Shown here: positions 25,584 through 34,169 of the stretch, piece by piece
Layout: each line of letters opens with the position of its first letter
Numbering within the stretch: position 1 is the first letter of the stretch
Assembly (NCBI GenBank): GCA_963772965.1
Contig: CAVYZU010000004.1
Coordinates: forward strand, 310,001-374,000
Length of the DNA: 64,000 bases
From: AP-15 sp963772965
GTDB taxonomy: Bacteria > Pseudomonadota > Alphaproteobacteria > ATCC43930 > CGMCC-115725
Direction: 5' to 3'
Program-made: the position numbers and the translations under genes
The notes under the pieces: model-generated
What the model was told of the DNA's origin: nothing
Database searches by the model: none
The model's input: the letters and a program-made list of their open reading frames with translations, nothing else

Positions 25584-27458
25584 TCAGCCGGCGAGAATGA
25601 CGTCGGCGGCCTTTTCGGCGATCATGTAGACGGCGCTGACTATAAAAAAGCCTGGAATGCGCGGGAAGACCGAGGCATCGACGACGCGCAATCCTTGGAC
25701 GCCATGTATCCTAAAATCGCTGTCCAGGACGCCGCCCTCGTCGCGCGGCCCGATCGCACAACTGCACGAGGCATGGTGGCCCCAGGCGCGGGTGCGGACA
25801 AAATCTTTTAGCTCGTCGTCGCTTTGCAGGGCATCTCCGGGCTGCTCTTCTTCGGCGATCAGTTTGCGTTCGCGCAATTCCTTGGTGAGCGTGCGGACAA
25901 AACGGATACCGGCGACAACCAAATCGAGGTCTTCGCCGGCGGTGTCGCTGCCCTCCTCGAAATAGCGAAAGTTGATCAGTGGCGTATCGCGCGGGTCGGC
26001 CGAACGCAGCCGTACCTCGCCGGCGCGGTTCTGCGTGTGCGCCTTGAGGATCGCCCAAGTCAGGTAATTTGGTTTTGTAACTTCATAGGACGAGTAATTG
26101 GGGAAGTAGCCGCCGAACAACCCCAGCAGCGCAAAACAGAAGAGATCCGGCAACGGCCGCTCGGGCAGCGATTTGATGATCGTCGCCAAGACGGCGCCGT
26201 TACTGGCATAGACGCCGCCATGCCCGGCAGCCCAGTCGCGATATTGCGCGTCGCCGCGGCTGAAGGTGGCGCCGTTCAGGATTTCCCAATGCTCGAAATT
26301 CATCCGGTTGACGACACCGACCTCATAACGATCCTGCAAATTCTTGCCGACCCCCGGCAGCTCGTTTCGCACCGGAATGCCGAGCGGCTCTAGCACCTCG
26401 CGTGGGCCGATACCGGACAGCATCAGTAGTTGCGGTGTGTTGAAGGCGCCGCCGCACAATATCACCTCGCGCCCCGCGTTTGCCTGCATCGCAACTCCAG
26501 GCTCGGTTGCCGGCTGGCCGTGGGCGCGATAAAGCCGCGGTCCTTTCATATACTCGACGCCGATTGCACGATTACTGTCGTCGAGAATGACCCGGGTAAC
26601 CAGTGCATCGAGCTCGATATGCAGCCGATCGGGATATTTCTTTGCCGTCTCAAGCGCGCGCTCGCGTGCGCCCATGCGATGGTGGGCCCGCGTTGTCAGC
26701 GGGGTGTAGCGGACGCCGACAGCGTTCTCGACGACCAACCGCCAGTCGTTTGGATCAGCCTTTGACTCGGCGAGCCCGAGCAGCGAGCCGAGCGGATAAC
26801 CGAGATCCTCGAAAACCTCCCCGGCCGAGTTCAGTAATGTCTGCACCAGATCGAAATCGCCGAGCGCTGCCGCTGGAACCGCTTTTTCCGTGTGCAGCCA
26901 GCCATCCCAGCCATGACGTGAGGGATTTGCCCCAAACCGCGCCAGGACGCGCTCGATTTCGCGATATCGGCAGTTTTCGAGGCGCATGAAGTAGTTGCGC
27001 ATCGCCTCGGCTTTCCAAGACGGATCGCCGGTCAATTCGGCAATTCCGTCCCAATCGGCGTTGTGCGGGTAGACAAGGATCTGCGCATTGTGAGCGGTGC
27101 ATCCGCCCAAGGTCCCGGAGCGCGGATAGAGGATGCCGTCGACAACTTGGCCGCGATAATCCCGGACATATTTGGGGTCGCGCACCTGCATCGCTTCGTC
27201 GGCATAGTGGCGGACAAAGAAATCCCAGCGCATAGCGTCGTTTTCGGAAGCGAAACCATGAAATGCCGGCACGTCGTAATCGTCAGGCAGCCGGTTGACG
27301 CCAGGCTGATAGTCATTCGTGCCAGAGAGAAGACGCGGGTCGCCACCGGCTTCGAGCAGCAGGACCCGCCTGCCTGCCTCTGCGACCCGTGCCGCCAAGG
27401 TGCCGCCGCCAGCCCCGGAGCCGACGACGATGTAGTCGAAACTGTCACCACTGTTCAT
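25584..27458 (-). CDS. GMC-family FAD oxidoreductase
   Basis: A 624-residue GMC flavoprotein. The FAD-binding Rossmann motif is FDYIVVGSGAGGGTLAARVA with LLLEAGGDP after it. The second signature is around ILCGGAFNTPQLLMLSGIGP, and the active-site His lies in AWGHHASCSCAIGP. The family oxidises alcohols (glucose, choline, cholesterol and others). No signal peptide is visible. It sits 79 bases downstream of a dihaem cytochrome c gene and upstream of a small exported protein, so the three probably work together, with the cytochrome taking electrons. A folded export route or a cytoplasmic site cannot be resolved from this. Confidence 0.92.
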   Translation of the reverse strand: MNSGDSFDYIVVGSGAGGGTLAARVAEAGRRVLLLEAGGDPRLLSGTNDYQPGVNRLPDDYDVPAFHGFASENDAMRWDFFVRHYADEAMQVRDPKYVRDYRGQVVDGILYPRSGTLGGCTAHNAQILVYPHNADWDGIAELTGDPSWKAEAMRNYFMRLENCRYREIERVLARFGANPSRHGWDGWLHTEKAVPAAALGDFDLVQTLLNSAGEVFEDLGYPLGSLLGLAESKADPNDWRLVVENAVGVRYTPLTTRAHHRMGARERALETAKKYPDRLHIELDALVTRVILDDSNRAIGVEYMKGPRLYRAHGQPATEPGVAMQANAGREVILCGGAFNTPQLLMLSGIGPREVLEPLGIPVRNELPGVGKNLQDRYEVGVVNRMNFEHWEILNGATFSRGDAQYRDWAAGHGGVYASNGAVLATIIKSLPERPLPDLFCFALLGLFGGYFPNYSSYEVTKPNYLTWAILKAHTQNRAGEVRLRSADPRDTPLINFRYFEEGSDTAGEDLDLVVAGIRFVRTLTKELRERKLIAEEEQPGDALQSDDELKDFVRTRAWGHHASCSCAIGPRDEGGVLDSDFRIHGVQGLRVVDASVFPRIPGFFIVSAVYMIAEKAADVILAG

Positions 27459-27537
27459 GGAGGACTCCCGACCGCGGTAGATCGCTTGCGGGCTGTCACT
27501 GCGCCCAAGCGCAGCACGACCCGCTGCAAAAATGCCG

Positions 27538-29955
27538 CTAGAACGTCTTCAAAAAGGCGATCAGCGCGTTCTTGTCGGCGTAGCTCAACCGCGACCCGAA
27601 ATAATGCCCACGATTGACCACGTAATCCGGGCATTTGCTGAGCGTGAACAATTGCTCGCCGAGGTTTGCAAAGATTTGTCGCGCCTGATCGTCGGTCGCG
27701 CCCTTTGGCAACGCGCGCAAATCATGCACCAGCTTGAAAATCACGGCGACGACTTGCTTATCGTGGGCCAGTCGCTCGCCGAGTTGGTTCGATTGCGGCA
27801 GTGGGTCGAAATTGGCCAAGAGATCGACCGGCGTGCCGGCCGGAATTGGACCGATTTCGAGGCCCTTTTCGTCAAACAGCGGGACAGCGAGGTTGAGCAC
27901 CGACTGCGCGCGCTTGATTACGTCGGGCAAATAACCGGTCGGGATGCGCAGCCAGCTCGTCGCCGTCGTGCGATCGATAACCCCCGGAACCTTGTCGCCG
28001 AGCACCGGGTCCTTCGGGCGCTTCTCCGGCCAGAGCATTTGAGTGATCGAATCCTGGAACGAAATCATGCGCGCCTGGACCGACGGGCTCTCTTGGAATT
28101 CGCCGACGCCGTTGTTCAACAGGTACGGGGCGGTCGCCCAAACGCTAATCAACGACGGCACCCGGGTATAGCCGCGCCCTCCGGCCGGCATTTTGTACGA
28201 TTGCGGCTTGCCGGTGAACGGGTCGTAGACGGTGACCGCGCCGACCGACGGCAGCGATTTGTAGGAAGCCGACGAAAAATTGTCCCAGATATTCCCGCCG
28301 ATCGCGTTGGTCGCCAGCGGACTGCAGGCATTGGTCTGCAACAAGGTCACCGGTATGCGGGCATCGTTCGACAAATAGTTGCCGTCGAGGAAATCCGGAG
28401 CTTCGACAATCGGGCGCATCTTGGTCTTGAAATCGTCGGTCTGCACCCATGCCCAGTAGCGGTTCCAGCATTCGAGATAATGCGGTCCGATGCAGTTGCC
28501 GAAATCAGCGTTGGCAGGCGGCGTCGGCGCCTTGCTCGAATGGCAGGTCGCGCAATTGTCGGCGAACACCATTTTGCCTTGCTGCACCATTGCCGGCGGA
28601 TCGTTCAGGTAGGTGCTGCCGCCCGGAGCGTTTTTGAGCTTGTGCGGATAGGATGCCTTGAGCAGAAACAATGCCATATCGGGCGTCTGCATCTCGGTCG
28701 CATCCCAATAGGCCGAATTCGCCCGCGCCGTCGTAATCTGGATCGGCGTCACCGGTTTGCCGCCGAGAATCGGGTTGAAGTGACGCAGCCATTCCTCGCT
28801 GAACAAGCCGATGTTCAGATACACCCGGTTCAACGCTCCAAGCACGCCGACGGAATCGGAGCCGTCTTTCAGAACATGCGGCGTCCAGACCGTATTGGGC
28901 GGCTGAAAAAACTGCGTCAATGGGCCGGATTTGACAAAATCGTTGAACTGCTTGTTGGCGAGATTGTCGGGGCCCAGCATTTCCCGGCCGAGCCTTTTGG
29001 CGACATCGAGCCGCGGCAATACATTGTAGATCGCGTTCATCGTACGCGGATTGTTGATGTTGTCGGTCGATACCAATGACGTATCGAGCGACCCCGGCCG
29101 CGCCGTGTGCAATACCTGGAACAAGAAATTCGACGGGTCGGCGTTCCACGCCAGAATGCGATCGACCCAAAAATATTGCGCCCCGGCGGTCGAGCTCAGA
29201 TTTTCAAATTGCGGCATTTCGGGATTGGCGGGCGGCTTCTCCGGATTGGCGCTAATATGGCAAAAGCCGCAGGCCATGCCGACGCGGTACGGCCGCACCA
29301 GATCTTTGCGCAGGTAATAACTCGGATCATTGTAATAGCGTTGCGAATCCCAGCGCTTTGCCGCCGCTTCATCAAAGGCGGGATTGGGAAACAGGCGCAG
29401 CCCCAGTATCCCGGTCGGTTCGCCATAATACGATCCGGCAGGGATGTTTTTGCCGCGCGCACCGACGGCGACCCCGGGATACTTCTGTGCATTGGCAAAT
29501 GGATCGGCCGGGCAATTCGGGTCGCGTTGGTCGAGCCACAGCCCGAAATGCCTGGGATCGGGGCCGGTCGCTTTGACAAAGCAGGGCTCGTTTACCAGGC
29601 CGAGGTAGCTCCACCGGTTGTCTCGGCTGTATTTAAGGCCCGGAGTTGATGACAGGATTTTGAGGAGGTCGAACGACCCGAACGTCAGGTTGGTCAGCTT
29701 GTCCCACAACCGGTCATTGCCGCCGGTCCAGACGATCCACATGTTGCGGCCCTTGACCTCGTCCGAGGTCAGCGGGACGCCGCCGTCCATACCGTGGAAA
29801 TAGTCCTCGTCGGCCGGGGGCAGCGATTGGGCCGAGCGTCCCGCTTGACGAGCTTCATCGATAATTTGAGCTCGAACCGAGGTGCTCGGAAGACATAGCG
29901 CGGCTGAGACAATCGCCGAAAAGACAAGCTGGGCGATACGGTACGTTATTTTCAT
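27538..29955 (-). CDS. exported dihaem c-type cytochrome
   Basis: From ATG 29955 the protein has 805 residues, with a clean signal peptide (cleavage near VRA-QII). Two haem c attachment motifs are present: CGFCH at about residues 229-233 (29257-29271) and CATCH at about 468-472 (28540-28554). The C-terminal YADKNALIAFLKTF matches the end of dihaem cytochrome c peroxidase-like proteins. Large size, two haems and wide spacing recall the RoxA/dihaem peroxidase-like superfamily, but I cannot show the link. The 180 bases upstream to 30135 are open but lack a reason to be coding. It heads the operon with the GMC oxidoreductase. Confidence 0.88.
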   Translation of the reverse strand: MKITYRIAQLVFSAIVSAALCLPSTSVRAQIIDEARQAGRSAQSLPPADEDYFHGMDGGVPLTSDEVKGRNMWIVWTGGNDRLWDKLTNLTFGSFDLLKILSSTPGLKYSRDNRWSYLGLVNEPCFVKATGPDPRHFGLWLDQRDPNCPADPFANAQKYPGVAVGARGKNIPAGSYYGEPTGILGLRLFPNPAFDEAAAKRWDSQRYYNDPSYYLRKDLVRPYRVGMACGFCHISANPEKPPANPEMPQFENLSSTAGAQYFWVDRILAWNADPSNFLFQVLHTARPGSLDTSLVSTDNINNPRTMNAIYNVLPRLDVAKRLGREMLGPDNLANKQFNDFVKSGPLTQFFQPPNTVWTPHVLKDGSDSVGVLGALNRVYLNIGLFSEEWLRHFNPILGGKPVTPIQITTARANSAYWDATEMQTPDMALFLLKASYPHKLKNAPGGSTYLNDPPAMVQQGKMVFADNCATCHSSKAPTPPANADFGNCIGPHYLECWNRYWAWVQTDDFKTKMRPIVEAPDFLDGNYLSNDARIPVTLLQTNACSPLATNAIGGNIWDNFSSASYKSLPSVGAVTVYDPFTGKPQSYKMPAGGRGYTRVPSLISVWATAPYLLNNGVGEFQESPSVQARMISFQDSITQMLWPEKRPKDPVLGDKVPGVIDRTTATSWLRIPTGYLPDVIKRAQSVLNLAVPLFDEKGLEIGPIPAGTPVDLLANFDPLPQSNQLGERLAHDKQVVAVIFKLVHDLRALPKGATDDQARQIFANLGEQLFTLSKCPDYVVNRGHYFGSRLSYADKNALIAFLKTF

Positions 29956-30198
29956 TGCAGCCCCCCACCAAGCCGGACGGTCTAATCCCCCGATATCGAC
30001 CGCCGGCGCGTTAACCCTAGTCGATTGTTCGGATGATTTCAATTCACCCCCGATTACTCGCGTGTAGCAATTTCTGGCGGCGGCGCTGAGCAATTGGCAG
30101 CCACCAGATGGGAGGGAGGCTACACCTGCGCGCATCGCCCGCGTGTGACCCAGCTCTCAGCTTTGGAAGTTTGCCGGAATGCGGCCGACGCCGCCGCC

Positions 30199-31041
30199 TC
30201 AGGGAGGGGTCGCGCCGTCGAGCTTTTCCCGCAGGCGCGCGAGCCGGTAGCCGAGCGCCAGATAGTTGCCCCAGGCCGCTCGGCTCACGGCAAAGGCCGC
30301 GGGATCGCTGGCGTGGCGCTCGAGCAAATATGCCGTCACCACCGAATTGACCGGGATCCGGCTGAAATCGTGCAAAAGGAGCCGGCAATGGGCGGCGGCG
30401 TAAGGCCCGATGCCCTTCAGGTTTATAAGATAATTGTATTCGGGGCAGCCATCGCCGTTTCGGTCGATGATGGCATCTTCGAGCATTTGGCCGGTTGCCG
30501 CGACGAGAGTCGGCGCGCGAAACCCCAGCTTGGCGTGTTCGCGAAGCTGAGCCTCGCCATAGTCGAGGATCGCGTCGGGGAGCGGAAACGCGCCCATTCC
30601 CGGCTCGTTGACGAGCGCTGCCGCCATCCGGCGGGTCGATGACCAGGCGGTGTTGATCGTCAGCACGGTCTTAACGAAGTCTTCGTAGAACGAGGAGCAG
30701 CGCAGAATCCGTCCGCCGCTCCGGATTAGCGCACCATCTTCGCCAAGTACGGCGATCGCCTCGGTCGGATTCCAGTCCGCGGACAGCCACCGACGCACCC
30801 GGCTGATGATCTCGGGTTTAGCTGAAACCGGGAAGCCGTCGTAATGGATGAGGATCGTTGCGTGGTCGTGCTGCGCCGCGGCGACCATGCCGAGATCGCG
30901 ATCAATTCGCTCAATGCGGGCGAGGACGCCGGTTTCGGGGTCCCAGGTCCATGGGACCAGATTTGCCCAGCCATGACTGGCGACAGTCAGCGCCAAATCG
31001 ATCGAGAAGGGCAGGGTGAGCAGAATTTCGCCTACGCTCAC
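30199..31041 (-). CDS. HhH-GPD-like DNA glycosylase homologue with altered active site
   Basis: A 280-residue protein related to the AlkA/OGG1 helix-hairpin-helix glycosylases. The N-terminal third looks like the OGG/AlkA beta domain, and the hairpin is LINLKGIGPYAAAHCRLLLH, followed by FSRIPVNSVV. In active enzymes the position after the Pro-Val is Asp (VDxxV); here it is Asn. There is no Lys at the OGG1 nucleophile position either (Tyr in GPYAAA). It may bind rather than excise bases, or the alignment may be shifted. It is monocistronic, convergent with the neighbouring sulfhydrylase run. Confidence 0.75.
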   Translation of the reverse strand: MSVGEILLTLPFSIDLALTVASHGWANLVPWTWDPETGVLARIERIDRDLGMVAAAQHDHATILIHYDGFPVSAKPEIISRVRRWLSADWNPTEAIAVLGEDGALIRSGGRILRCSSFYEDFVKTVLTINTAWSSTRRMAAALVNEPGMGAFPLPDAILDYGEAQLREHAKLGFRAPTLVAATGQMLEDAIIDRNGDGCPEYNYLINLKGIGPYAAAHCRLLLHDFSRIPVNSVVTAYLLERHASDPAAFAVSRAAWGNYLALGYRLARLREKLDGATPP

Positions 31042-31065
31042 CTCGCGTCCTCGGATCGGCGCGGG

Positions 31066-32361
31066 TCAGGCCGCGTCGAGCGCCTGCTTTAGGTCGGCGA
31101 GAATGTCGTCCGGGTGCTCGATGCCGATCGACAGCCGCACATAATTGTCGTTAACCCCAGTCTGCTCCTGCTCTTCGGGTGACAGCTGCGAATGGGTCGT
31201 CGAAGCCGGGTGAATCGCCAGGCTACGGGCATCGCCGATGTTAGCTACATGATAAAACATCTGCAGCGCGTCAATGAAACGGCGCCCCGCCTCGCGCCCG
31301 CCCTTCAGCTCGAAGCCGAGCAGCCCGCCGTACCCGCCTTTAAGGTAAGCATCGGCACGGCGTCGGGCTTCGCCGGTCATCAAGCTCGGATGGATGACAC
31401 GGGTAACTTTGGGATGCTCGGATAGGAATTTCGCCGCGGTGACAGCATTCGAGCAATGCGCCCGCATGCGCAACGGCAAGGTTTCGAGCCCCTGCAGAAA
31501 CAGGAACGCGTTAAACGGGCTCATCGGCGCTCCGAGGTCACGCAACAAGGTGACCCGCATTTTGAGAATGTAGGCGATCGGCCCGAGCGGCTTTGAAGCC
31601 TGCGTCCAGACCGCACCGTGATAACTCGGGTCCGGCTGGTTCAGCAGCGGGAAGCGGGCAGCGTGCTTTTCCCAATCGAAATTGCCGCCATCGACGACAA
31701 TCCCGCCGATAGAATTGCCGTGACCGCCGATGTATTTGGTGGTCGAATGCATGACGATCGCGGCGCCGTGCTCTAAAGGCCGGCAAAGCACCGGGGCCGC
31801 GGTGTTATCGACGATTAGCGGGACCCCCAGTTCGCGCCCGATCTTGGCAACTTCCGCGATCGGAAAGACTTCGAGCTTCGGATTGGGAAGCGTCTCGGCG
31901 TAGTAGCAGCGGGTGCGAGCGTCGGTGGCACGCCGGAAATTCTCGGGGTCGGCCGGATCGACAAACCGAACCTCCATTCCCATCGTCTTCATCATCGTGT
32001 TCAGGAAGAGGTTCCAGGTACCGCCGTAAAGGTCGGTGGAGCTGACGAAATTGTCGCCGGCCTGGCAGATGTTCTGGACCGAGAACAATGATGCGGCCTG
32101 TCCCGAGGCCAGCGCCAAAGCGGCGACACCGCCTTCAAGAGCGGCGATCCGCTCCTCGAGTACGGCATTGGTCGGGTTCATGATCCGCGTATAGATATTG
32201 CCGAGTTCCGCCAGCCCGAACAGATCGGCGGCATGCTGCGTGTCGCGGAACTGGTAGCTCGTCGTCTGATAGATCGGCACCGCGACGGCGTTGGTCGTCG
32301 GATCGCTGCGATACCCGGCGTGGAGCACCAAGGTTTCAGGATGCTGGCTTTCAGTCGGCAT
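31066..32361 (-). CDS. metY: O-acetylhomoserine sulfhydrylase (PLP Cys/Met metabolism family)
   Basis: A 431-residue PLP enzyme of the Cys/Met metabolism family. It has TLVLHAGYRSDPTTNAVAVP and PIYQTTSYQF at the start, NIYTRIMNPTNAVLEERIAA, the ALASGQAA segment, and the PLP Lys region VMHSTTKYIGGHGNSIGGIV. Such enzymes make homocysteine or methionine precursors from O-acetylhomoserine and sulfide. ATG 32361 is the family-typical start; the upstream open frame to 33105 is antisense to udgX. A divergent promoter region with udgX lies in 32362-32520. Confidence 0.93.
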   Translation of the reverse strand: MPTESQHPETLVLHAGYRSDPTTNAVAVPIYQTTSYQFRDTQHAADLFGLAELGNIYTRIMNPTNAVLEERIAALEGGVAALALASGQAASLFSVQNICQAGDNFVSSTDLYGGTWNLFLNTMMKTMGMEVRFVDPADPENFRRATDARTRCYYAETLPNPKLEVFPIAEVAKIGRELGVPLIVDNTAAPVLCRPLEHGAAIVMHSTTKYIGGHGNSIGGIVVDGGNFDWEKHAARFPLLNQPDPSYHGAVWTQASKPLGPIAYILKMRVTLLRDLGAPMSPFNAFLFLQGLETLPLRMRAHCSNAVTAAKFLSEHPKVTRVIHPSLMTGEARRRADAYLKGGYGGLLGFELKGGREAGRRFIDALQMFYHVANIGDARSLAIHPASTTHSQLSPEEQEQTGVNDNYVRLSIGIEHPDDILADLKQALDAA

Positions 32362-32520
32362 TATGTTCTCCGTCGGGAGGGTGCACGGCCGGCACTCTGC
32401 CACGGGTGACAGCGCCGAGTAAGCCGCTTTCGGAGGCATTCCCGACATTTGCGGCCCGGTTACAGGCAAAACTCCGCTTGTGCCGCGTTTATCCGATGAT
32501 CGGCACGAAATCGGAGGCCA

Positions 32521-33162
32521 TTGGTGGATATCCCGGAAGAAACCAGCGAGACCCTGGAGCCGATTGCCGCGGAGGAGCCGACGATCGATGCGTTGCGCGT
32601 GGCCGCCGCCGAATGCACGGCATGCGATCTCTACCGGAACGCGACGCAAACCGTATTTGGCGAAGGTCCTTCGAATGCGCAAATTATGCTTGTCGGCGAA
32701 CAGCCGGGGGATGCCGAAGATCTCGCCGGCCATCCGTTTGTCGGCCCGGCCGGTAAATTGCTCGGCCGCTGTCTCGCCGAGGCGGGAATTGATCGGTCGC
32801 GCGTTTGGGTAACCAACATTGTAAAGCATTTCAAATGGGTGCCGCGCGGCAAGCGGCGTATCCACAGCAAGCCCGGTGCGGTCGAAATCGCCGCCTGTTT
32901 GCCTTGGCTCGAACGCGAGATCCGCGCTGTGGGGCCGATCGTAGTGGTGGCGATGGGCGCGACCGCGGCGCAAGGGCTGTTCGGCAAAATGTTTCGCGTG
33001 ACGCGGGATCGGGGCCGGTTTGTTCCGTCTCCCTTCGCCCGCTACGCGATTGCCACCATCCATCCCTCGGCGTTGCTGAGAGCGCCGGATGAGGACACCC
33101 GCCATTCCGAAACGTTACGCTTTATCGAGGATTTGCGCAAAGCCGCTTCGGTTACGACATGA
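32521..33162 (+). CDS. udgX: UdgX-type uracil-DNA glycosylase
   Basis: A 213-residue uracil-DNA glycosylase of the iron-sulfur superfamily. The motif GEQPGDAEDLAGHPFVGPAG together with the loop GKRRIH (His115) is diagnostic of UdgX, which forms a covalent bond to the sugar of the abasic site through that His after excising uracil. Cluster ligands include Cys32, Cys35 and Cys126; a His (VKHFKW) stands where family 4 enzymes have the other Cys. The C-terminal motif is TIHPSALLR. Start is TTG 32521 or GTG 32524 after a GGAGG-like site. It overlaps the next membrane gene by ATGA. Confidence 0.92.
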   Translation: MVDIPEETSETLEPIAAEEPTIDALRVAAAECTACDLYRNATQTVFGEGPSNAQIMLVGEQPGDAEDLAGHPFVGPAGKLLGRCLAEAGIDRSRVWVTNIVKHFKWVPRGKRRIHSKPGAVEIAACLPWLEREIRAVGPIVVVAMGATAAQGLFGKMFRVTRDRGRFVPSPFARYAIATIHPSALLRAPDEDTRHSETLRFIEDLRKAASVTT

Positions 33163-33455
33163 ATGCAGTCGCCGAGGCCAAAGCGGGACGCCTTCTCGGC
33201 TCGGCACGGGAGAGAGCGATGCGCTCGACATCGATTTGGATAGCCGTCGCGATCGCGGTGATTGCCGTAGCCGCAGTCGCAATCGTCATCGGGAAGTTCT
33301 GGAACGATCTTGGCGCGTCCGAGATCAGCGGCGCCGGCTGGCTCGCCTTGGGTTTCGGGATCATCGCGACCCTCGCACTCGGTTTCGGGCTGATGGCGCT
33401 GATGTTCATTAGCAGCAGACGAGGTTTTGACGATCGCGCCAACCGCAAAGAGTGA
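33159..33455 (+). CDS. small two-helix membrane protein
   Basis: A 98-residue protein starting within the udgX stop (ATGA). A basic N-terminal region of about 24 residues is followed by two hydrophobic helices (SIWIAVAIAVIAVAAVAIVI and LALGFGIIATLALGFGLMAL) and a charged tail. No family recognised. Coupling to udgX suggests co-expression, but a DNA-repair role would be speculation. Confidence 0.65.
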   Translation: MNAVAEAKAGRLLGSARERAMRSTSIWIAVAIAVIAVAAVAIVIGKFWNDLGASEISGAGWLALGFGIIATLALGFGLMALMFISSRRGFDDRANRKE

Positions 33456-33607
33456 TAGGCCAGGCTATTGCTTGACCGATCCGCTGGGCAAATGAATGGG
33501 TCCGAACCGCTGTTATTCAACCTCTGTTTATGTCTGCGCGATCGTACGCTCGCATTTAAGCACGAATTGTCGAATGCCGCTTGCGTATCAAGCGAGCCCA
33601 ATGCTAA

Positions 33608-34099
33608 TTGGGAACACGCGCGACGGGGGGAAGGTTGAAAACTGCGGCAAAATCGAATGACGAGCCGAAGACGGCCGCCGCAAGATATGGGCGAGGCACC
33701 GGAGTTCCAAACCCCATCGACGTCCACGTGGGCAATCGCATCAGGATGCGCCGTTTGCTCCTCGGTATGAACCAGGAGACGCTGGCCAACGCACTCGGCC
33801 TGACCTTTCAGCAGGTGCAAAAGTACGAGGGGGGCGCCAATCGCGTCAGTGCATCGCGTCTCTCGGCGATGGCCGAGATTTTAGGGGTCCCGATTTCCTA
33901 TTTTTTTGGTGATTTGCGCCCTGACGATGCGGAAATCAGCCCCGAGGATCAGCGCTGGCGCGAACACCTGCAACGCCCGGAGACGATCGAGTTCATCCGG
34001 CTGTATTATGCGATCCCGGATCTCCGCGCACGGCAGCAATTTCTTGAAATGATCAAGACTCTTGCCGAGGCCGGGTCGTCGCCCTCGGAGGAGCCCTAA
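33608..34099 (+). CDS. XRE-family transcriptional regulator
   Basis: A 163-residue regulator with a Cro/C1-type helix-turn-helix at about residues 41-95: VGNRIRMRRLLLGMNQETLA, then a second helix LGLTFQQVQKYEGGANRVSA and the SYFFGD ending typical of the alphaproteobacterial SinR/PraR-like group. The C-terminal part is a short helical tail. Starts are non-ATG: TTG 33608 or TTG 33635. Expected to be a free-living phase or stress regulator; target genes unknown. It precedes asnB by about 70 bases. Confidence 0.88.
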   Translation: MGTRATGGRLKTAAKSNDEPKTAAARYGRGTGVPNPIDVHVGNRIRMRRLLLGMNQETLANALGLTFQQVQKYEGGANRVSASRLSAMAEILGVPISYFFGDLRPDDAEISPEDQRWREHLQRPETIEFIRLYYAIPDLRARQQFLEMIKTLAEAGSSPSEEP

Positions 34100-34169
34100 G
34101 CGAAAACAGGCAATCCCGGCGCGAAGCGCGCAGGACTTGGCTCCGCAAACCCGTTGAGGGACGGACACG

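Noticed and set aside
27532..29079. 515-codon plus-strand frame
   Set aside because: Antisense to the dihaem cytochrome gene; composition typical of a shadow and no ribosome site.
31066..33105. Extension of the sulfhydrylase frame to 679 codons
   Set aside because: The extra N-terminal part is antisense to udgX and shows no family similarity; the start at 32361 fits homologues.
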